A stretch of DNA of 62,000 nt from Glandiceps talaboti (GCF_964340395.1 NC_135569.1:8054040-8116039), one strand, 5' to 3'; positions 35,277-48,349 are shown, counted from the first letter of the stretch. Made by a program: numbers and translations. The notes: generated by a model from the sequence alone, not told the origin.

Positions 35277-36260
35277 GCAAGACTCCATAACCTTTACCAA
35301 AACTTTGCTACAGAACATAAAATGGCGCGTTTTGTTTCTATTCCTTAGTGAAATTCATCAAAATATCAAGCGATTGCTTGGTGTGGTTGTCAAAGGTTTC
35401 ATTGTCTTCTATTCAATACGCACAATAAAGTAACCGTATGTTTCACTTGATAATATGAATGTATCAAAATAGTGTGACATTGTGGCATTTTCGAATGACA
35501 TACAACTGGGCAGACTATATTGGTGTATTGTTATGCAAATTACTCTGTATTTTTTATTTTAACGATTGAATACGCTATCTGAATTATATGATGTATAGCA
35601 ATTATATTCCATGCGACTAGAGTTGGGCAAAAATGCACTGCATAGATTTCCAATACCTTGCTTAGTTTGAATGGCTTTATATTAAACAGACTGCACATCC
35701 TCTCTCTCCAATGGTACATTTGATATTGCTAAAATTATTGATTGGATACAATGCGACTTAATTAGAACCTACAAAAAGCATATTGTGTATTGTTCAGAAC
35801 TTCGGTCTTGCTCTATTCAGTCAATAGCTATATTGTGTATACTTTGGTATACCCATAAATGAGGCGATTTCCAAATGTGTTCTTTCAATCTAACTGAAAT
35901 CAACATTAATATATATACAAGACTGATTAACGTTGATTCGCTTTGATTTGGTGCTAGCTTAGAAATTTATTATTGGAGTAGCTATTCCATTGATAGGTCA
36001 CGATTGTGATAGCAATATGTTATGATATAGAATACATTCAGATATCATATTACTGTCATTTCTATTCCAAACACAAAGACGCCGCTGTAAAATCAGACCA
36101 AATTGGTTTCATATTTTTTCAGACTGTATCAAAAGACAGGAAATATTATATAACAGTTAATATGAAAATTTTCAGAGATTTTAGTAATCATTATTTTTAA
36201 GCCTAAAGAATTATAGAGCATGGGAAAATCGAGAAAGATTCCTAATTGTTGAATTTTCAG

Positions 36261-36449
36261 ATAAAAGAAGATACTGAATTTAATTGGCACAGCTGTCACT
36301 ACCTATGGCAGTATGTACCATGCGCTATACGTCATTGTTTCGTGTTGCATGCAATCAACTATTACGGTACCTGGCAGAGATGGACTTTTGTCGGCATCAC
36401 CTCCGATGTTAGTGTTATATCTATGTTGTACTTTGATTCCCCTGGCTGA
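36261..36449 (+). CDS. Candidate terminal exon, Trp/Cys-containing
   Basis: A good acceptor (cctaattgttgaattttcag) precedes a phase-0 frame of 62 codons ending in TGA. The segment is GC-richer than its surroundings and encodes several Trp, Cys and Tyr residues, for example WHSCHYLWQYVPCAIRH and YYGTWQRWTFVG. Random AT-rich frames rarely give this many Trp codons. No domain could be assigned. It is on the same strand as the 41336-41527 exon, 5 kb upstream. Confidence 0.25.
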   Translation: MKEDTEFNWHSCHYLWQYVPCAIRHCFVLHAINYYGTWQRWTFVGITSDVSVISMLYFDSPG

Positions 36450-37195
36450 CTCGACATTCGGCGTATCGTGATCTTTCTATTTCATTCCTATCTTACGATT
36501 CTCAAAATATTATAAACATCCCCACGTTCATAGCCTAGCTGCTAGGTTAAATTCATGATAAGGCCAAATAACCCTTACATTTTTCACATGCAAAAAGGTA
36601 AAACTATAACAATTTATTCTTTTCCCATGTAGATTTTCCAGCCTCTAACAGCACAGTCTGCATATTGTGTTTGTCTACTTCTGAATCACATAATTGTCTT
36701 CATTTACTTCTTTTACACCTCATCAACTGTTACGGAAGTATTGTGACCAATGAGTATCTTGTCTTTCGGTCGAAGTAATTAAAAAAATAAAATGTATAAT
36801 ATCGGAAACAAGCATTTTTTTATTTTTGCCTAAGGAGGCAAGTTTATAAACAGCATATAGTATACTGTTATGAATATTCATTACCGTTATGATATTTGCT
36901 GACGTCATAGATACCAAATCGTCTTAAGAATTTCGAATAAACTTTTATTCCAAAAATATAATTAGGCATTATTGCATATGTACCAGTGATTTCTTGCACC
37001 TGTGCATGCGCTTACTAGTGATATTTGCACCCTCGTGCAATATATAGAAAACATTGTTGAGTGCTTGCATGCAAATGACATGCAAACGAGGGTCGGTAAT
37101 TCTTTGCACATGAAATCGCGTGATCCTTTAGTATGATTTTGCTGTTTCTGATACACATATACAGTAATATCATAACCCTATGTCACATGAGTATC
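36450..37195. other. No confident gene; TTGCAC-rich stretch
   Basis: Between about 36985 and 37130 the motif TTGCAC/GTGCAA recurs with short self-complementary pieces (ccctcgt and acgaggg). No clear element ends are visible. Confidence 0.4.
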
Positions 37196-37202
37196 AGTAT
37201 GG

Positions 37203-37320
37203 GGTACTCAAGGCTATTTGCATTTGTGCTTGCACTATTTTCTGCTGCACTTTCAGTGGCTACGCCAGTGAAAGTACGTCTGCCAAAAACACTGTAAGAG
37301 CTTCGCAAATACCCCGAGTA
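37203..37320. repeat. ~118 bp imperfect hairpin
   Basis: Arms of about 57 bp (37204-37260 and 37264-37320) pair with moderate mismatch around a 3 bp loop. The best paired parts are the inner actttcaStggc and the outer tactc and tatttgc blocks. It could be a small MITE or a structured RNA; no second copy was seen. Confidence 0.6.
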
Positions 37321-37384
37321 TGCTACACAGACACTCGCTAATCATGAGGTTCTTGTCATGTTCTTGTTCTATATTATTCCCCAA

Positions 37385-37425
37385 TAATACTTTCTTTGTT
37401 CGGCCGAGGAAACTACTTGTGCTAT
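37385..37425 (+). repeat. Possible relic of the hairpin element
   Basis: The segment aatactttctttgttcggcc followed by gaggaaactacttgtg resembles the left arm at 58728 (AATATTTTTCTTCGTTCAGCC). The match is short. Confidence 0.35.
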
Positions 37426-37429
37426 TCGG

Positions 37430-38830
37430 AGACGTTGTTTAGCATCACAGTTATTGATGACGTAGATGCGCATTGTAGTGACGTAGACCGACTAGCACAT
37501 ACATTCCATAATTTCTGTAATGGACGCGTACAGCTCGACTTGCAGGCGTTACTTATGCTGGTGTTTTATTTTATTTATTTATCTTTGTATTACGTGAAAT
37601 ATACTGTATGATTGGCTTAGCCATGCTAGTAAACTACCAAATCACGACTTTACCAATGCTGACGTCATCAGTAAAGCAAAACAGTAAATGACTTGCGGCC
37701 ATTTTCGAACTAGTTCACATCTGAGCAATGTGCGTGGCCTTTCTATTATATTAAATTTCATATATTAGTTTTACTTCATTCATAATGAATATATTCTAAT
37801 ATTTTTAATTCAGTTAAGAAGAATAGGGCCACTGTCCACCATTCGACAAAAACGAGGATAAATAATACAGTAACTCTTAGAACACAATGACAAATAAAAT
37901 AGAAATTAAAAAAAAGATAATAGTGTCATCTCTCTGCGTAAAAAAGCTTTGAATACAAAAATAAACAAACGAAAAGGTGTAAGTTGATTTCTGGTCGAAA
38001 GTAAGGTTATTGCTTTTTCTCGTGTTGGGTACTGTATAAAATAATTTGGTATTAGTTCCTTTCTAAGGGACTTGTATAAAGAACAAAATAACAAAACATG
38101 CAGTTCAATATAGTCTGATAACTATCATTAGAATATAGAATGACATTGTCTGTTAACAATGATTCCTGGTGATTAATTTTGTTCACAATATTCTTACATT
38201 ATTCCAACTTCCAATATGTTGCATTGTGTCTAGCAACAAGTACAGCCATCACCAAGTATTAATGTGTTATGTAAAAAAAGAAAATAACAGTCCAATATAA
38301 TAAGGAGTTCGAAAATGAAGAAAACAGCAAGGCCCCGTTATACGGCCTATAAACGTACATGTATACACAACCAATTCACCCAAGATTTGTCGACACCGAT
38401 TTGCTAGTACATAATATGTAGTACTTTTGTATTGCTTGAGGAATGCGCCACTCAAGCTCATCCGTTTTAAAATGCGAGTTGCAAATCTATATATTCAAGT
38501 GATGAAGCACACCTGGAAGGAAGAAGCACTCGATTTATTTTCACACTTGATCTAATCTTGACTAAGTACATAATATGATCACATGTTAGACTTTGCAAAC
38601 ACATGAATTTTATATATGCCCTGTAGTTATAAAACGGTCCTATAAATAATTTACCATTTTCCAAGCAGGATGAATGTTGATTTTATAGCTAGAATACCTG
38701 TTAATTTTCATATACGATTTGCTAATTGTCAGAGTGAACTTTTTCATTATAGAATCATAATTTGTCACACTGCGGCTTTTAAAAAGGTTTTCGCTCCAAG
38801 TCGTCAATGTTTTTGTCGATACATTGTCAA
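37430..38830. other. No confident feature; CRE-like palindrome
   Basis: A TGACGTCA palindrome lies near 37660-37667 within ctgacgtcatcag. It is a possible CREB/ATF-type site by sequence only. ORFs on both strands are unsupported. Confidence 0.35.
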
Positions 38831-38837
38831 GTGACTG

Positions 38838-39312
38838 GAAGGGGAAGACCACTCCAGGAAATAAAGGCATTGTCGTAAACATTAGGTTGTGGAGAGTCAT
38901 TTCATGACTTTTCACCGCATAAATTTCACAATTCCAAGAAACACAAATAAATTTAATGTTGTTTCACATTCAATTATTCTGTGACTGTCTTAGCAGTGAT
39001 CTAGTGTTGCTTCATGGGAGTCAACAGATATCTGTATGTATTATGTAAACAGTAATAACTCAAAACTCCTAAAAACATATTGCCTTTAGATGAATAGTCA
39101 TGAATATGTATTGTGCATCCAGTACATACCTATATCTCATAAATCAAATGCGTGAACAATGGACACTGCTAGGATATTGAACATGAATTAAGTTTCAATT
39201 TGGCATTTCTTGGCAAACTTGTGAAATTTGTAACGTGAAATAATGAAATGACTCTCCAGAACTTAAAGTTGACCAAAATGTCTTCATTTCCTGGACTGGT
39301 GTCTCCCTTTAA
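38838..39312 (+). mobile_element. Family B TIR element, copy B2
   Basis: The left end aaggggaagaccactccagg and right end cctggactggtgtctccctt are inverted relatives of the B1 ends. TTAA is kept on the right only. Internal blocks caattattctgtgactgt and catgggagtcaacagatatc match B1 and B3 in order. The minus ORF at 38640-38915 is partly made of this element. Confidence 0.75.
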
Positions 39313-39319
39313 AAGCGAG

Positions 39320-39960
39320 AAAATGAACTATGCCATTACATGTATGTACTTTTAGGAGTTAATTAGTAACTTTTGTGACAATGTTATCATAATGACAGTA
39401 TAAATACACACAGAGTTGAAAAAGTACTTTTAATCTTATGTCTAGGTTGTTCATGCTGGGTTAAAAGCTTTTCTAACTTCGTTCCTCTCTGTGATCTAAA
39501 TACAGTTATAAGTACCTGTACGTGACCTCACTTACAAATCATTGTCAGTAATGTTGCCAAGCATACCTGATAAGTGATACGTTCTTGTAAGCTGGTGTGG
39601 GAGCGACTTGAAATGGATACCTTATTTCCAAACAATTGAGCGTTAGCGTATTACTTTTATTGGTACATATATTAAATATTTGATAGGACGTATGTATATG
39701 ACAAGGGGTAAGTTAATAAGTGGTGCACGTGTGTGCTTAAAGATTTCTACACTTGTATTAGCTACTTGCCAATCTTAAAACTTGGTGTATGTAGTTTTAG
39801 CGTTGTTGTTCGTGTATTATAGATACTATTCCTTGGCACTATTACTGCAAGTTACGTGTGTTTATAGTGCTTGACGTTACTACAGGTCTTCAATGTATAC
39901 ACTCTATACATCCCCTATTACGTCTATATTGAGAGGAGTCTTATTATCTTTTGTTTATAT
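39320..39960. other. No feature recognised
   Basis: AT-rich DNA leading into the CATA tract. Confidence 0.5.
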
Positions 39961-39978
39961 TATACAAAGATCCATACG

Positions 39979-40160
39979 AACATACATACATACATACATA
40001 CATACATACATACGTACGTACGTACGCACGCACGCACGCACACACACACACATACACACATACACACATACATACATACATACATACATACATACATACA
40101 TACATACATACATACATACATACATACATACATACATACATACAATTACATACATACAAT
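39979..40160 (+). repeat. Compound (CATA)n/(CGTA)n/(CGCA)n/(CA)n microsatellite
   Basis: CATA units, then CGTA, CGCA and CA blocks, then about 20 more CATA units. All six frames yield ORFs across it; none is coding. Confidence 0.97.
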
Positions 40161-41335
40161 TATATATAGGAGATACATACACATACATAAGCATATATAT
40201 AGTAACATGCTGACATGCGAACACACACGTGTGTTTGTGACTATCTGTCTCTCTGTCTCTCTGTCTGTCAGACGGTCTCTCTCAGTGTATCAGTGTGTGT
40301 CTTAGGTATGTGTTGGTTTAACACGACGTAAACCCAAGCCAAAGAATGGGTAGGGTTTGTACTATAGCTAAAGTTGATAACCGCTTTGATCACCTGCTCG
40401 CAGCTGGAGCAAACTCATATAGTTACCGGAGTTCGTAAGGTCAACTTGATATCGTTTCTTACACAGTAATCCATTACACGATTACACGAACACCTAATGT
40501 TGTAGCATTACACACTTGCTTTATTTTATCTAGAAGCAATTTCAATTGAGAACTCGTCAAAGAAGCAAGTCATATAGAAAGGCCACTTTAATTTGGTTTT
40601 AAAACAGGGTTGACATTACTTCCCATGCCACTGATCTATTTCTAAACTATGACAATGATAATCAAACGAGTTGCAAAAGTGTGGTGTCTTATTAAATGTT
40701 GTGATAATTTCCAGAGAGAGATTGCTTTACATATCAGTCACTATAGAAGGATTTGGATAAAACGTTATCGACTTTTATTATCTCCTATGCCCGTTCTTCG
40801 TTTATCTTTCCTCTCTGTTTCATATACAGCATGCAGTGTGATGGTTGTTTTGTTCCCTTCTGTGTAGTCCCTTTTAATCAATTACCCCACAGTGTTTATG
40901 GCAGACAGTAACGGTTTCCACAGGGGTCAATAAAGTATTTCGTATCTGTATGTGTATTTACATCTTGGTTAATTTTCACTGTTGCAGTAGTTCTCGTATA
41001 CAAAAATGGGTAAGCAAGCTCATTGGCTAAATGTAAACATTGTGTGAGTATATAAGAAGTGAACACACAGTAAACCGAAATGATCAATCATGCATGCAAG
41101 CTAACATTTATACCTAATTTCTCGCAATATCACAGATGAGTACAATTTCATCCTTCTAGTAATAAAATAGTCCGGTTTTGCAGTCTGCACGCAGAACATT
41201 CAAACCAACTTTGCACTTTAGCGTCTCAGAAATAACCAATATTTGATACATTTTTAGTATTTTTAAAATCCTTTTAACCAACAATTTGTATTTTTACTTC
41301 TGGTAATTTTTTTAAAACATTTCCTATGTTTGCAG

Positions 41336-41527
41336 GCATTATTAGATTCTCCCAAATGTAGACCACCCCCACCACCACCACCAATTGAAAGCATGCACAT
41401 TATACCTCGTTCATCCGAAACAAAATTACACTCGAATTCCGTTGGGTTCAGCATGTCTACTTTGAGCCGAGTTATACGTGAATATACTCTATCGACAAAA
41501 GATGAAAACAGTTCTAATGAAACCTGA
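41336..41527 (+). CDS. Likely terminal exon with proline run, unknown protein
   Basis: A pyrimidine-rich acceptor (acatttcctatgtttgcag) leads into a phase-0 frame of 63 codons ending in TGA. It begins ALLDSPKCR, has seven consecutive prolines encoded by mixed CCC/CCA codons, and continues into a Ser/Thr/Asn-rich polar tail ending STKDENSSNET. The make-up fits a disordered C-terminal tail; proline runs of this kind can bind SH3, WW or EVH1 domains. There is no membrane segment. A candidate AATAAA lies at 42295-42300. The upstream exons were not identified. The minus strand across it is only a poly-Gly shadow. Confidence 0.45.
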   Translation, partial: ALLDSPKCRPPPPPPPIESMHIIPRSSETKLHSNSVGFSMSTLSRVIREYTLSTKDENSSNET

Positions 41528-41529
41528 AC

Positions 41530-43035
41530 TAAAGCTGAGCATAGATGTGCTATAGAAAATAAGACAGATAGGGGTGGACAGAGTTTTATTACAAACGAAT
41601 AGATGTGGTCACAAAATGTTCAGGCTTATTGGGAAGCAGGTGTCAAAATGATTGATCCCAGGTGGATACAGAACATATACGGTAAAGTAACTTTAGAAAC
41701 ATGGTATTGAGAAGCGTTGGCAGTGGACGACATAAGGTTAAAACGGATTAAGACTTCAATAGGCATTCTAGTTCCCACTGGAACAGAGTAATGGTGATGC
41801 ATAGCTATTATATGACACTACAGATTAAGCTTAGCCCATCACTACGTACGTATGGTCACATAATAATAACCTCAAAATTAAAACTTTATGAGATGCGATT
41901 TTCAACAAGATTTGATGGATTCCTTGGTCACCCGTAAGCCTCACACTAATGAAACATTCGCGATCACATCTCTATAGGAATTAGATTTTTTCGATAATGT
42001 TTCGCACGTGCAGACATCATGTGGACGGCTTCACTCACTATACTAAACCAGATATACACATCTAGTATTTTAGGAAGAAAGAGATATTTCTTTAGTGCGT
42101 ATAATATATCTGCTTGAAAAACATCAGGCGTGTCAGAATTTCTTGTGTTTGTAGTCAAGTATGAGATTATCTGTCGAACTGCAGATCTTAAATACACTGA
42201 CGCAATCTCTGTGTAAATAGCTATAGAAAAGTTTGTGGTAGGTTACGACTAATCAGTATCAATTCAAAACAAGACTGTTGATTAGGCGAAAAAAAATAAA
42301 TGTGTGTGTCCGATAACATGGTCTCAGAAAATAGGGTAGGTTGGTCAGGATTTTATTTTAGTTTATTTGTTATCTTTACCCTTTTTTAATTGTTTTTATT
42401 TATGAAAAACATTCCTTCCACCCAATAGCAAACGAAATGTCGGTCAGAATACCCCTTTTGTAAAAGTTTGACATCGCTGGGGAAAGAACACAGACATACT
42501 GAACTTCAAGAAAAGAAAGAGTTTCTTAACTGACTGTTTTAAGTGTTAAGTAATGTTAAGGTCATCGACTTAAACTAGGGTCGATCGGGCTAACGGACAC
42601 ACACACACACAGAATTATTTTGCCTTATGAAATGGCAAAGTGAAGAACATTGAAATATTTGTATGTCATAATGTGATGACGTTTGGTGTTTCACGACCCA
42701 GATACACACTTCTTGCAATACATCTAACCTTACTGTCACATCCCATTGTTTTCCCTTATCTATATGTAAAACAGCATTCACATTTCAGGGTTGGCTGAAG
42801 TTATGACGTGAACAGCACGATAAAGAATCATCTTCGCAGTCCAGGGACCCTTTAGAATTAGCGATAACAAAATTAGTAATGACATGAACACGTCTTGGAA
42901 AAAATCACGATATTCTCTCTACTTATACGTACCCCAGGGATTTAGGCACTCATAAGACAAAAACAAACTGTGATCATTTCATTATAAACACCATGCTGCT
43001 AAAAGAAAAACCGTACCACGACTAACAGAGTGGTA
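41530..43035. other. No confident feature; possible 3' UTR and poly(A) signal
   Basis: If 41336-41527 is a terminal exon, this is where its 3' UTR would lie. The first clear AATAAA is at 42295-42300. A short (AC)n is at about 42597-42612. Confidence 0.35.
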
Positions 43036-43439
43036 TATGCAACATCATTTGTATGCCATCTGGCCTCTACTACGTGTCAGGAGTGAAATTCATAAAGCGT
43101 GCGAAGCGAATCGTGCAAGAACAATTGCAACACGGAAAATACACCATCAAAGCTTTTGGTGTCAGGCGCTAATATACCCTCTGACAAAAACCGGGGTTAA
43201 ATTTCGCACGTGGCTTATTGAGGTATTACGAAGCCTCTTTCAATGATGTAATTTTTTTTACAAATGAATAAACATGCTTTCACAGAATCATATGACATAC
43301 CGAATGCTCTTTGAAAATTCACCTTCAGCACAAGCGACAAGCAAGCGTAAAATGAACACGTACAAACATATAGGTTATCGCACAGTCAACGCAAACGCTA
43401 TCAATGTTTACGTTAAGGCGAAACATCACGTCAAATTTA

Positions 43440-43651
43440 AATTGTTTCTCATTCATTGTTCTGTAATTGTCAGTGATTCAGCGTTGACTCATAAGTGCTT
43501 ATTACCCTCAGATAAATATTCATGAGCCTTTAGTGTTCATCTAGTACCTATGTATGGCTGCTAACTCTCATGAGGCAACGTTGGAGCACTGATTGGACAG
43601 TGAATGCGGAACACAAAATCTTCATTTCCTGGAGTGGCATTCGCCTTTGAT
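43440..43651 (+). mobile_element. Family B TIR element, right-end copy (B3)
   Basis: It matches B1 from the tctcattcattgttctgta block through cataagtgcttattaccctc to the right end cctggagtggcattcgcctt. The terminal TTAA is TTGA here. The left TIR was not found. Confidence 0.72.
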
Positions 43652-43940
43652 ACACAACAATTACTTTATCGTTTGTTTTCAATCATTTCAATCACGTGAA
43701 AAATGTATTTGTTTGTTCTAACTTTAAGCATGACAACGGTAATGTGACGACGCCAATGTTTCACTCTGTAGGAGCTGTTGGTCAAACTGACACCAACAAA
43801 TATTTCATGAAATGTTGAGTAGTTCGTAGTACGTAATATGGTGTGGAAATACAACTGCCTGGTGAAACATATTTTTAATTGGGTCACGATGGGATCTGCT
43901 TTTTATCACACACATATACAAGTTTATGTTAGACATACCC

Positions 43941-43941
43941 G

Positions 43942-44033
<92 letters not shown>
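43941..44033 (+). repeat. (GC)n(CA)n microsatellite
   Basis: A short GC alternation followed by about 40 CA units. Z-DNA prone; ORFs across it are artefacts. Confidence 0.98.
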
Positions 44034-44035
<2 letters not shown>

Positions 44036-44039
44036 GAGA

Positions 44040-45825
44040 CAATAGGCGGCTTACGAGCGATGAACTATCCTGTGTTATAGTATATACATAATGTAAACAG
44101 TATAGCTTCAACGGCGAGGAAGTATTACGTTGTTAACATACACTATGGTAAATTTGAATTCTAACGTTGTGTCCACAAAATATATTTCCGTTGATAAGGC
44201 TTTGTTCGTCGTAAATTAGTGAGATATCGATGCATGATTATCCGACGATAGAGTCTTTGCGCAGTCTCCTTAATTCGCTTAATGTATTGGTAGTTAATGG
44301 AAATCCAATAATACAGCTTTAACTGGAAAATATATCAGACACTCGTCACTCACACTCAATCAATATGCGTTTTTGCCATTATTTTCTTTCTCGCAATGCG
44401 GTGGGTTTTTGTAAAATAGTTTTGCACTTTTTGTCCTTGACCGTGCAAGATATCAGATTTATCTGTATTTAATGGTTTGATAGAGCTACATGAATTTAGG
44501 CTACATTATGAAAACTCAGAGGCACAACAAAATTAGACAGCTTATTATTTCTAGACTTGATAATTAGATATTTTCTACTTTGCTCCGCGATTCACTCATT
44601 CTTTGTTTAAAGAATATGTGTCTCTAAAAGCGGAGAAAATACGTACCTTGTATGCGAGCAAAATATCACAGGCTTTTAACGAGTGTGAAAAGTGTTCAAA
44701 ATGTCATCAGATCAAACATGAATACAGCAGAGTGGCATCGCTCCTTCAAATATGAAGTCTTGTTTTCTAATATTAGAAAAAACAGTCTTGAAGTTAGACA
44801 GCAAAGTCCACAGATTTCATTAATGTCCACCTCAATGCGGAATGGGCAAACACGAGTAATGTAATGCCTACCAAACAGGAGCGCCGATACTACGCATGTT
44901 CAGCGTAAGATATACATGACGTAAACTACGACCCGCGATTAAGGTGAATGTTTCAGTTCAGACCAGATTTATGCAATCAATATTGCTTAAAGCAGACTTT
45001 ACTTTTTTATAATACTAACACAGTTAATATTTAATAGAATTTCTCACACAATTTTCATTGTCTGGTCATGAATAGACCATAAAAAATCGAAACTCAAATA
45101 CTTCTTTGATAAATTATGGGTGAGTGCAAAGAGCCCAGAATTCTTGTTTCACATATCCATAATTTCCAAAACTGTTATTTGGGTAAAGGTTTTAAAGTAA
45201 CGTTTATATGATCCAGGTGAATAGGTATGTATAGATGCATGCAATTGAAAATCCGTTGATGACGTAGTAGTATTTTTATTAATGCCAGGAGGGTAGGATA
45301 AACATCCGGATATATGTAAATGTGAATCCACATTTATTGTGCTTTCCTTCCTTGTATACAATGGGCAGGTGTAATTGTATAGACTGCTGATCAGCCATTG
45401 CCAATCAGTTCGACGATAATGAGCTATTTATCTTGCTATAACAACCAAATATGATGAAGCAATTCGCTCTCGGAACGTTCAAGGCGTGATCGAAATACTC
45501 GAGAGTAGCTTGGTGGCCTACAAACAGAATACAGACTTAGATCGCCTAAAAAAGGCCGACTTACATTGCTACATTTTATCACGTGCTCCAACAAATATCT
45601 GTAACTACAGAAAAATCCCTGTCTCTTGTGGGTTACGAACCCAAAACATCCTGACTACTTATCTTGAGGGCTAACAACTACGTCAAATATGATGTCTTGT
45701 ATTGAAACTGTTTTTCATTGAAATATCTGAACAGGGGAAGGGTCGAAATTTAGAGAAAGGGTATTGAGGGAGGGACACTTTTTAGCATAACGGAGTTTGG
45801 GGAGGGTCACATTTTATGCCACAGA
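44040..45825. other. No confident feature
   Basis: Short ORFs at 44652-44864 and 45486-45674 (plus) and 45149-45361 (minus) lack splice or domain support. Confidence 0.45.
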
Positions 45826-45830
45826 CCGGG

Positions 45831-46013
45831 TTAGATTTTCCCCGCCTCTCCCCTTGTGATTACTGAAGGTTCCCTAAGATTGTTAGGTACGTTTACAATA
45901 TTCTCATCAGATTGCTCCCTGGAGTCTCCATATTCATATATGGCTGCCTGGTAAAGTTTGCGTTCATATGTAAAATTTAAACAGTAATTGTTCTTATCAA
46001 ACTCTGAAACGCT
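45831..46013 (-). CDS. Candidate terminal exon, polar tail
   Basis: On the minus strand an acceptor (ttcctgacaaatacattgcag) precedes a phase-0 frame of 60 codons plus stop. It encodes a polar, acidic segment with YERKLYQAAIYEYGDSREQS and ends VITRGEAGKI. A GTAAAC inside could act as a donor, which would make it an internal exon. No family recognised. It shares strand and phase 0 with the candidates at 47.8 kb and 55.0 kb. Confidence 0.27.
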   Translation of the reverse strand, partial: SVSEFDKNNYCLNFTYERKLYQAAIYEYGDSREQSDENIVNVPNNLREPSVITRGEAGKI

Positions 46014-46354
46014 CTGCAATGTATTTGTCAGGAAGTTTAGGTTTTGGGTTATAAATACTCCCAAAAGGTTTGCATCGTCGCTACCATGGAAACTGAATAG
46101 ATTGATCAATCAGTCATGAATGATTGCATTTTCGGTATTGATATAGAATCTTATCTCAATAGCAGCAAGTTTCTAGTGTGCTATGTGAGTCAGCTACTAA
46201 TATCAATCACTAGACCATTGCACATCATTCGTCTATTGATGAAAGTAGTTCTTGGCCAAATTTACAAAGTATATTGGACGAGTCTCATCCATGCCAAATA
46301 CTGATCATGTGTTTAATTGTAGTAATTACCATCCAATGCGGTTGATGTGTATAT

Positions 46355-46359
<5 letters not shown>

Positions 46360-46408
<49 letters not shown>

Positions 46409-46446
46409 GTACGTACGTACATACATACATACATACATACATACAT
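46360..46446 (+). repeat. (CA)n(CGTA)n(CATA)n microsatellite
   Basis: About 22 CA units followed by CGTA and CATA blocks. Confidence 0.97.
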
Positions 46447-46449
46447 TAT

Positions 46450-47600
46450 CTTATGTGTACACAAGAGGCATACACCGTTAAACACATATACTAACAAGTG
46501 CACCGCAGTCTCTCTTTTTCTTTTTGATTGGGAAGCGATTTCATGCATTAGCGTGTTGGTGTGTTGCTAAGAGACAGTAACTAATGTATATTAAAACTAC
46601 CGGGTTCACCTTGTTTTTGAGGTCATATACCTTTGATTGCATATTATTACAACTGTTTCGTTAAATAGCCACTATAAACCTTAGCAACTTTAGTAGAGCT
46701 AGCTATACACGAAACCAAGCGTCTAGAGAAAAAAAGTGATTACAATCTGATACCCCAATGCATCCTTTTGAAGATGATGTTTTCGGTAGCTGCGGGAAGC
46801 AATCCTTTTAAAGAATGATTAATGGCAGAAAAGGATATGGCCACAAGGTAACCCTATTCACAGGGGGATTTAATGGTTATATTTTGCTGAACTTCACAAA
46901 AAAACGTATCGCCTCGACGATTATATTATATTCAAAGGGGCTTGAAAGTAGCAAAACTGTTATTGCGTCAATAGTGAGATATTCATGACTTATTTTATGT
47001 ATTTATTGTTGAAATACCATTGCCATGGGAACGAGTATTCAGCTACACTTCACATTATATTTTGACCACAACTAAACAAATACTTCGATTTCGTAAGAAA
47101 GTGTTCTTTTTAATCGAATATTATAATGATAGCATCCTTTTACTTGTAAAATCGATCTTTAAGTATACCTTAGAATTTCTTTAGAACATTGGTGAATATA
47201 GTCCAATACTCCTGCATTAATACTTAATCAAGTGAAAAAGCTCATTAGTTTCCGTACCTTGATATCTCGCATTAAAAAGGGGAACGTTCATTGTTGGTTC
47301 AAATAACCTGTATTAGTTTCTTTATCAGCGATTTAGCAAACATCGACCATGAAGTGTTCATTTTCGTATCCCGGAAACATAGATTAAGTTCTAAAGATTT
47401 AATCAACTTCCCGTATAAATCTTTAACGCCAGTCATTTGACAGTTCTTTTCACTTTCATTTTATAACCCATGACGCACTGCACTGAATCATTCCAGCCAT
47501 TTTCGTCCAGTATACTTTGATAATTACAAATAATCACATGTTTCTAGTTGGAGAGCTTACAATCAGATTTATCGGGAATAAAGTAAGACTCGTGACCCTA
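46450..47600. other. No confident feature
   Basis: AT-rich sequence with no supported gene or repeat. Confidence 0.5.
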
Positions 47601-47611
47601 ATAAGAAACTT

Positions 47612-47815
47612 CTACACGCAGTATTTCATAGGAACATTGGAGATAGCTTTAGGGATATATCTTGTTTCCCTGTTTAGCGGTTTTAAAGTTATTCTACTTT
47701 CAAAATGAGTAATGTTACCCAATGATCGGGCCAAGTAAACAGTGTACTCCTTTACCCCTGGTATATTTATCTGTATTTGCAGAGTCGAATTTAAACTCTT
47801 TCCTCTTTTATTTTC
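47612..47815 (-). CDS. Candidate exon, unknown protein
   Basis: An acceptor (ccatatacattgcag) precedes a phase-0 frame on the minus strand that stays open for 67 codons to a TAG at 47612. A donor-like GGG|GTAAAG after 20 codons offers an alternative, internal exon (47756-47815, phase 0 on both sides). The sequence starts ENKRGKSLNSTLQIQINIPG. The overlapping plus ORF is also open, so strand is uncertain. Confidence 0.2.
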   Translation of the reverse strand, partial: ENKRGKSLNSTLQIQINIPGVKEYTVYLARSLGNITHFESRITLKPLNRETRYIPKAISNVPMKYCV

Positions 47816-48244
47816 CTGCAATGTATATGGTATTGGCATATAGTACTATCTGTTGGTATAAACTAACATAGATTAATTTTTATGGATACAAATGTTACCA
47901 GGGACATTTTGGTTGAATTATTAAACAACTATCATATATTAATAGACATCGACATAGACAGAATATTGCAGTTATCGATCTACTAGTTACGGTTACTGAA
48001 CTTATAATTGTTAATTTTCATGCCACATAAATAAAAGAAAAAATCTCATTTTTGTATTGAATGACTTATTACTGGGTTGTGTCAACCTTTACTTATTACC
48101 ATTAAATTCATTAAATAAATTCCTTCCAATTACATTGTTGATAGTACTATATCACATAACAACTCCTGACTCACTACATCTCTGACACCAAAAAAATGTA
48201 GGCCGTCTCAGGCTACGTCTTGTATTGCGCGTGCGTACTTAAAA

Positions 48245-48349
48245 ACGTACGTACGTACGTACATACATGCGTGCGCACGCACGCACGCACGCTCGCACAC
48301 ACACACATATACATACATACATACATACATACATACATACATACATACA

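Noticed and set aside
39871-40305. 144-codon ORF and five others over the same DNA
   Set aside because: CATA/CA microsatellite read in all frames.
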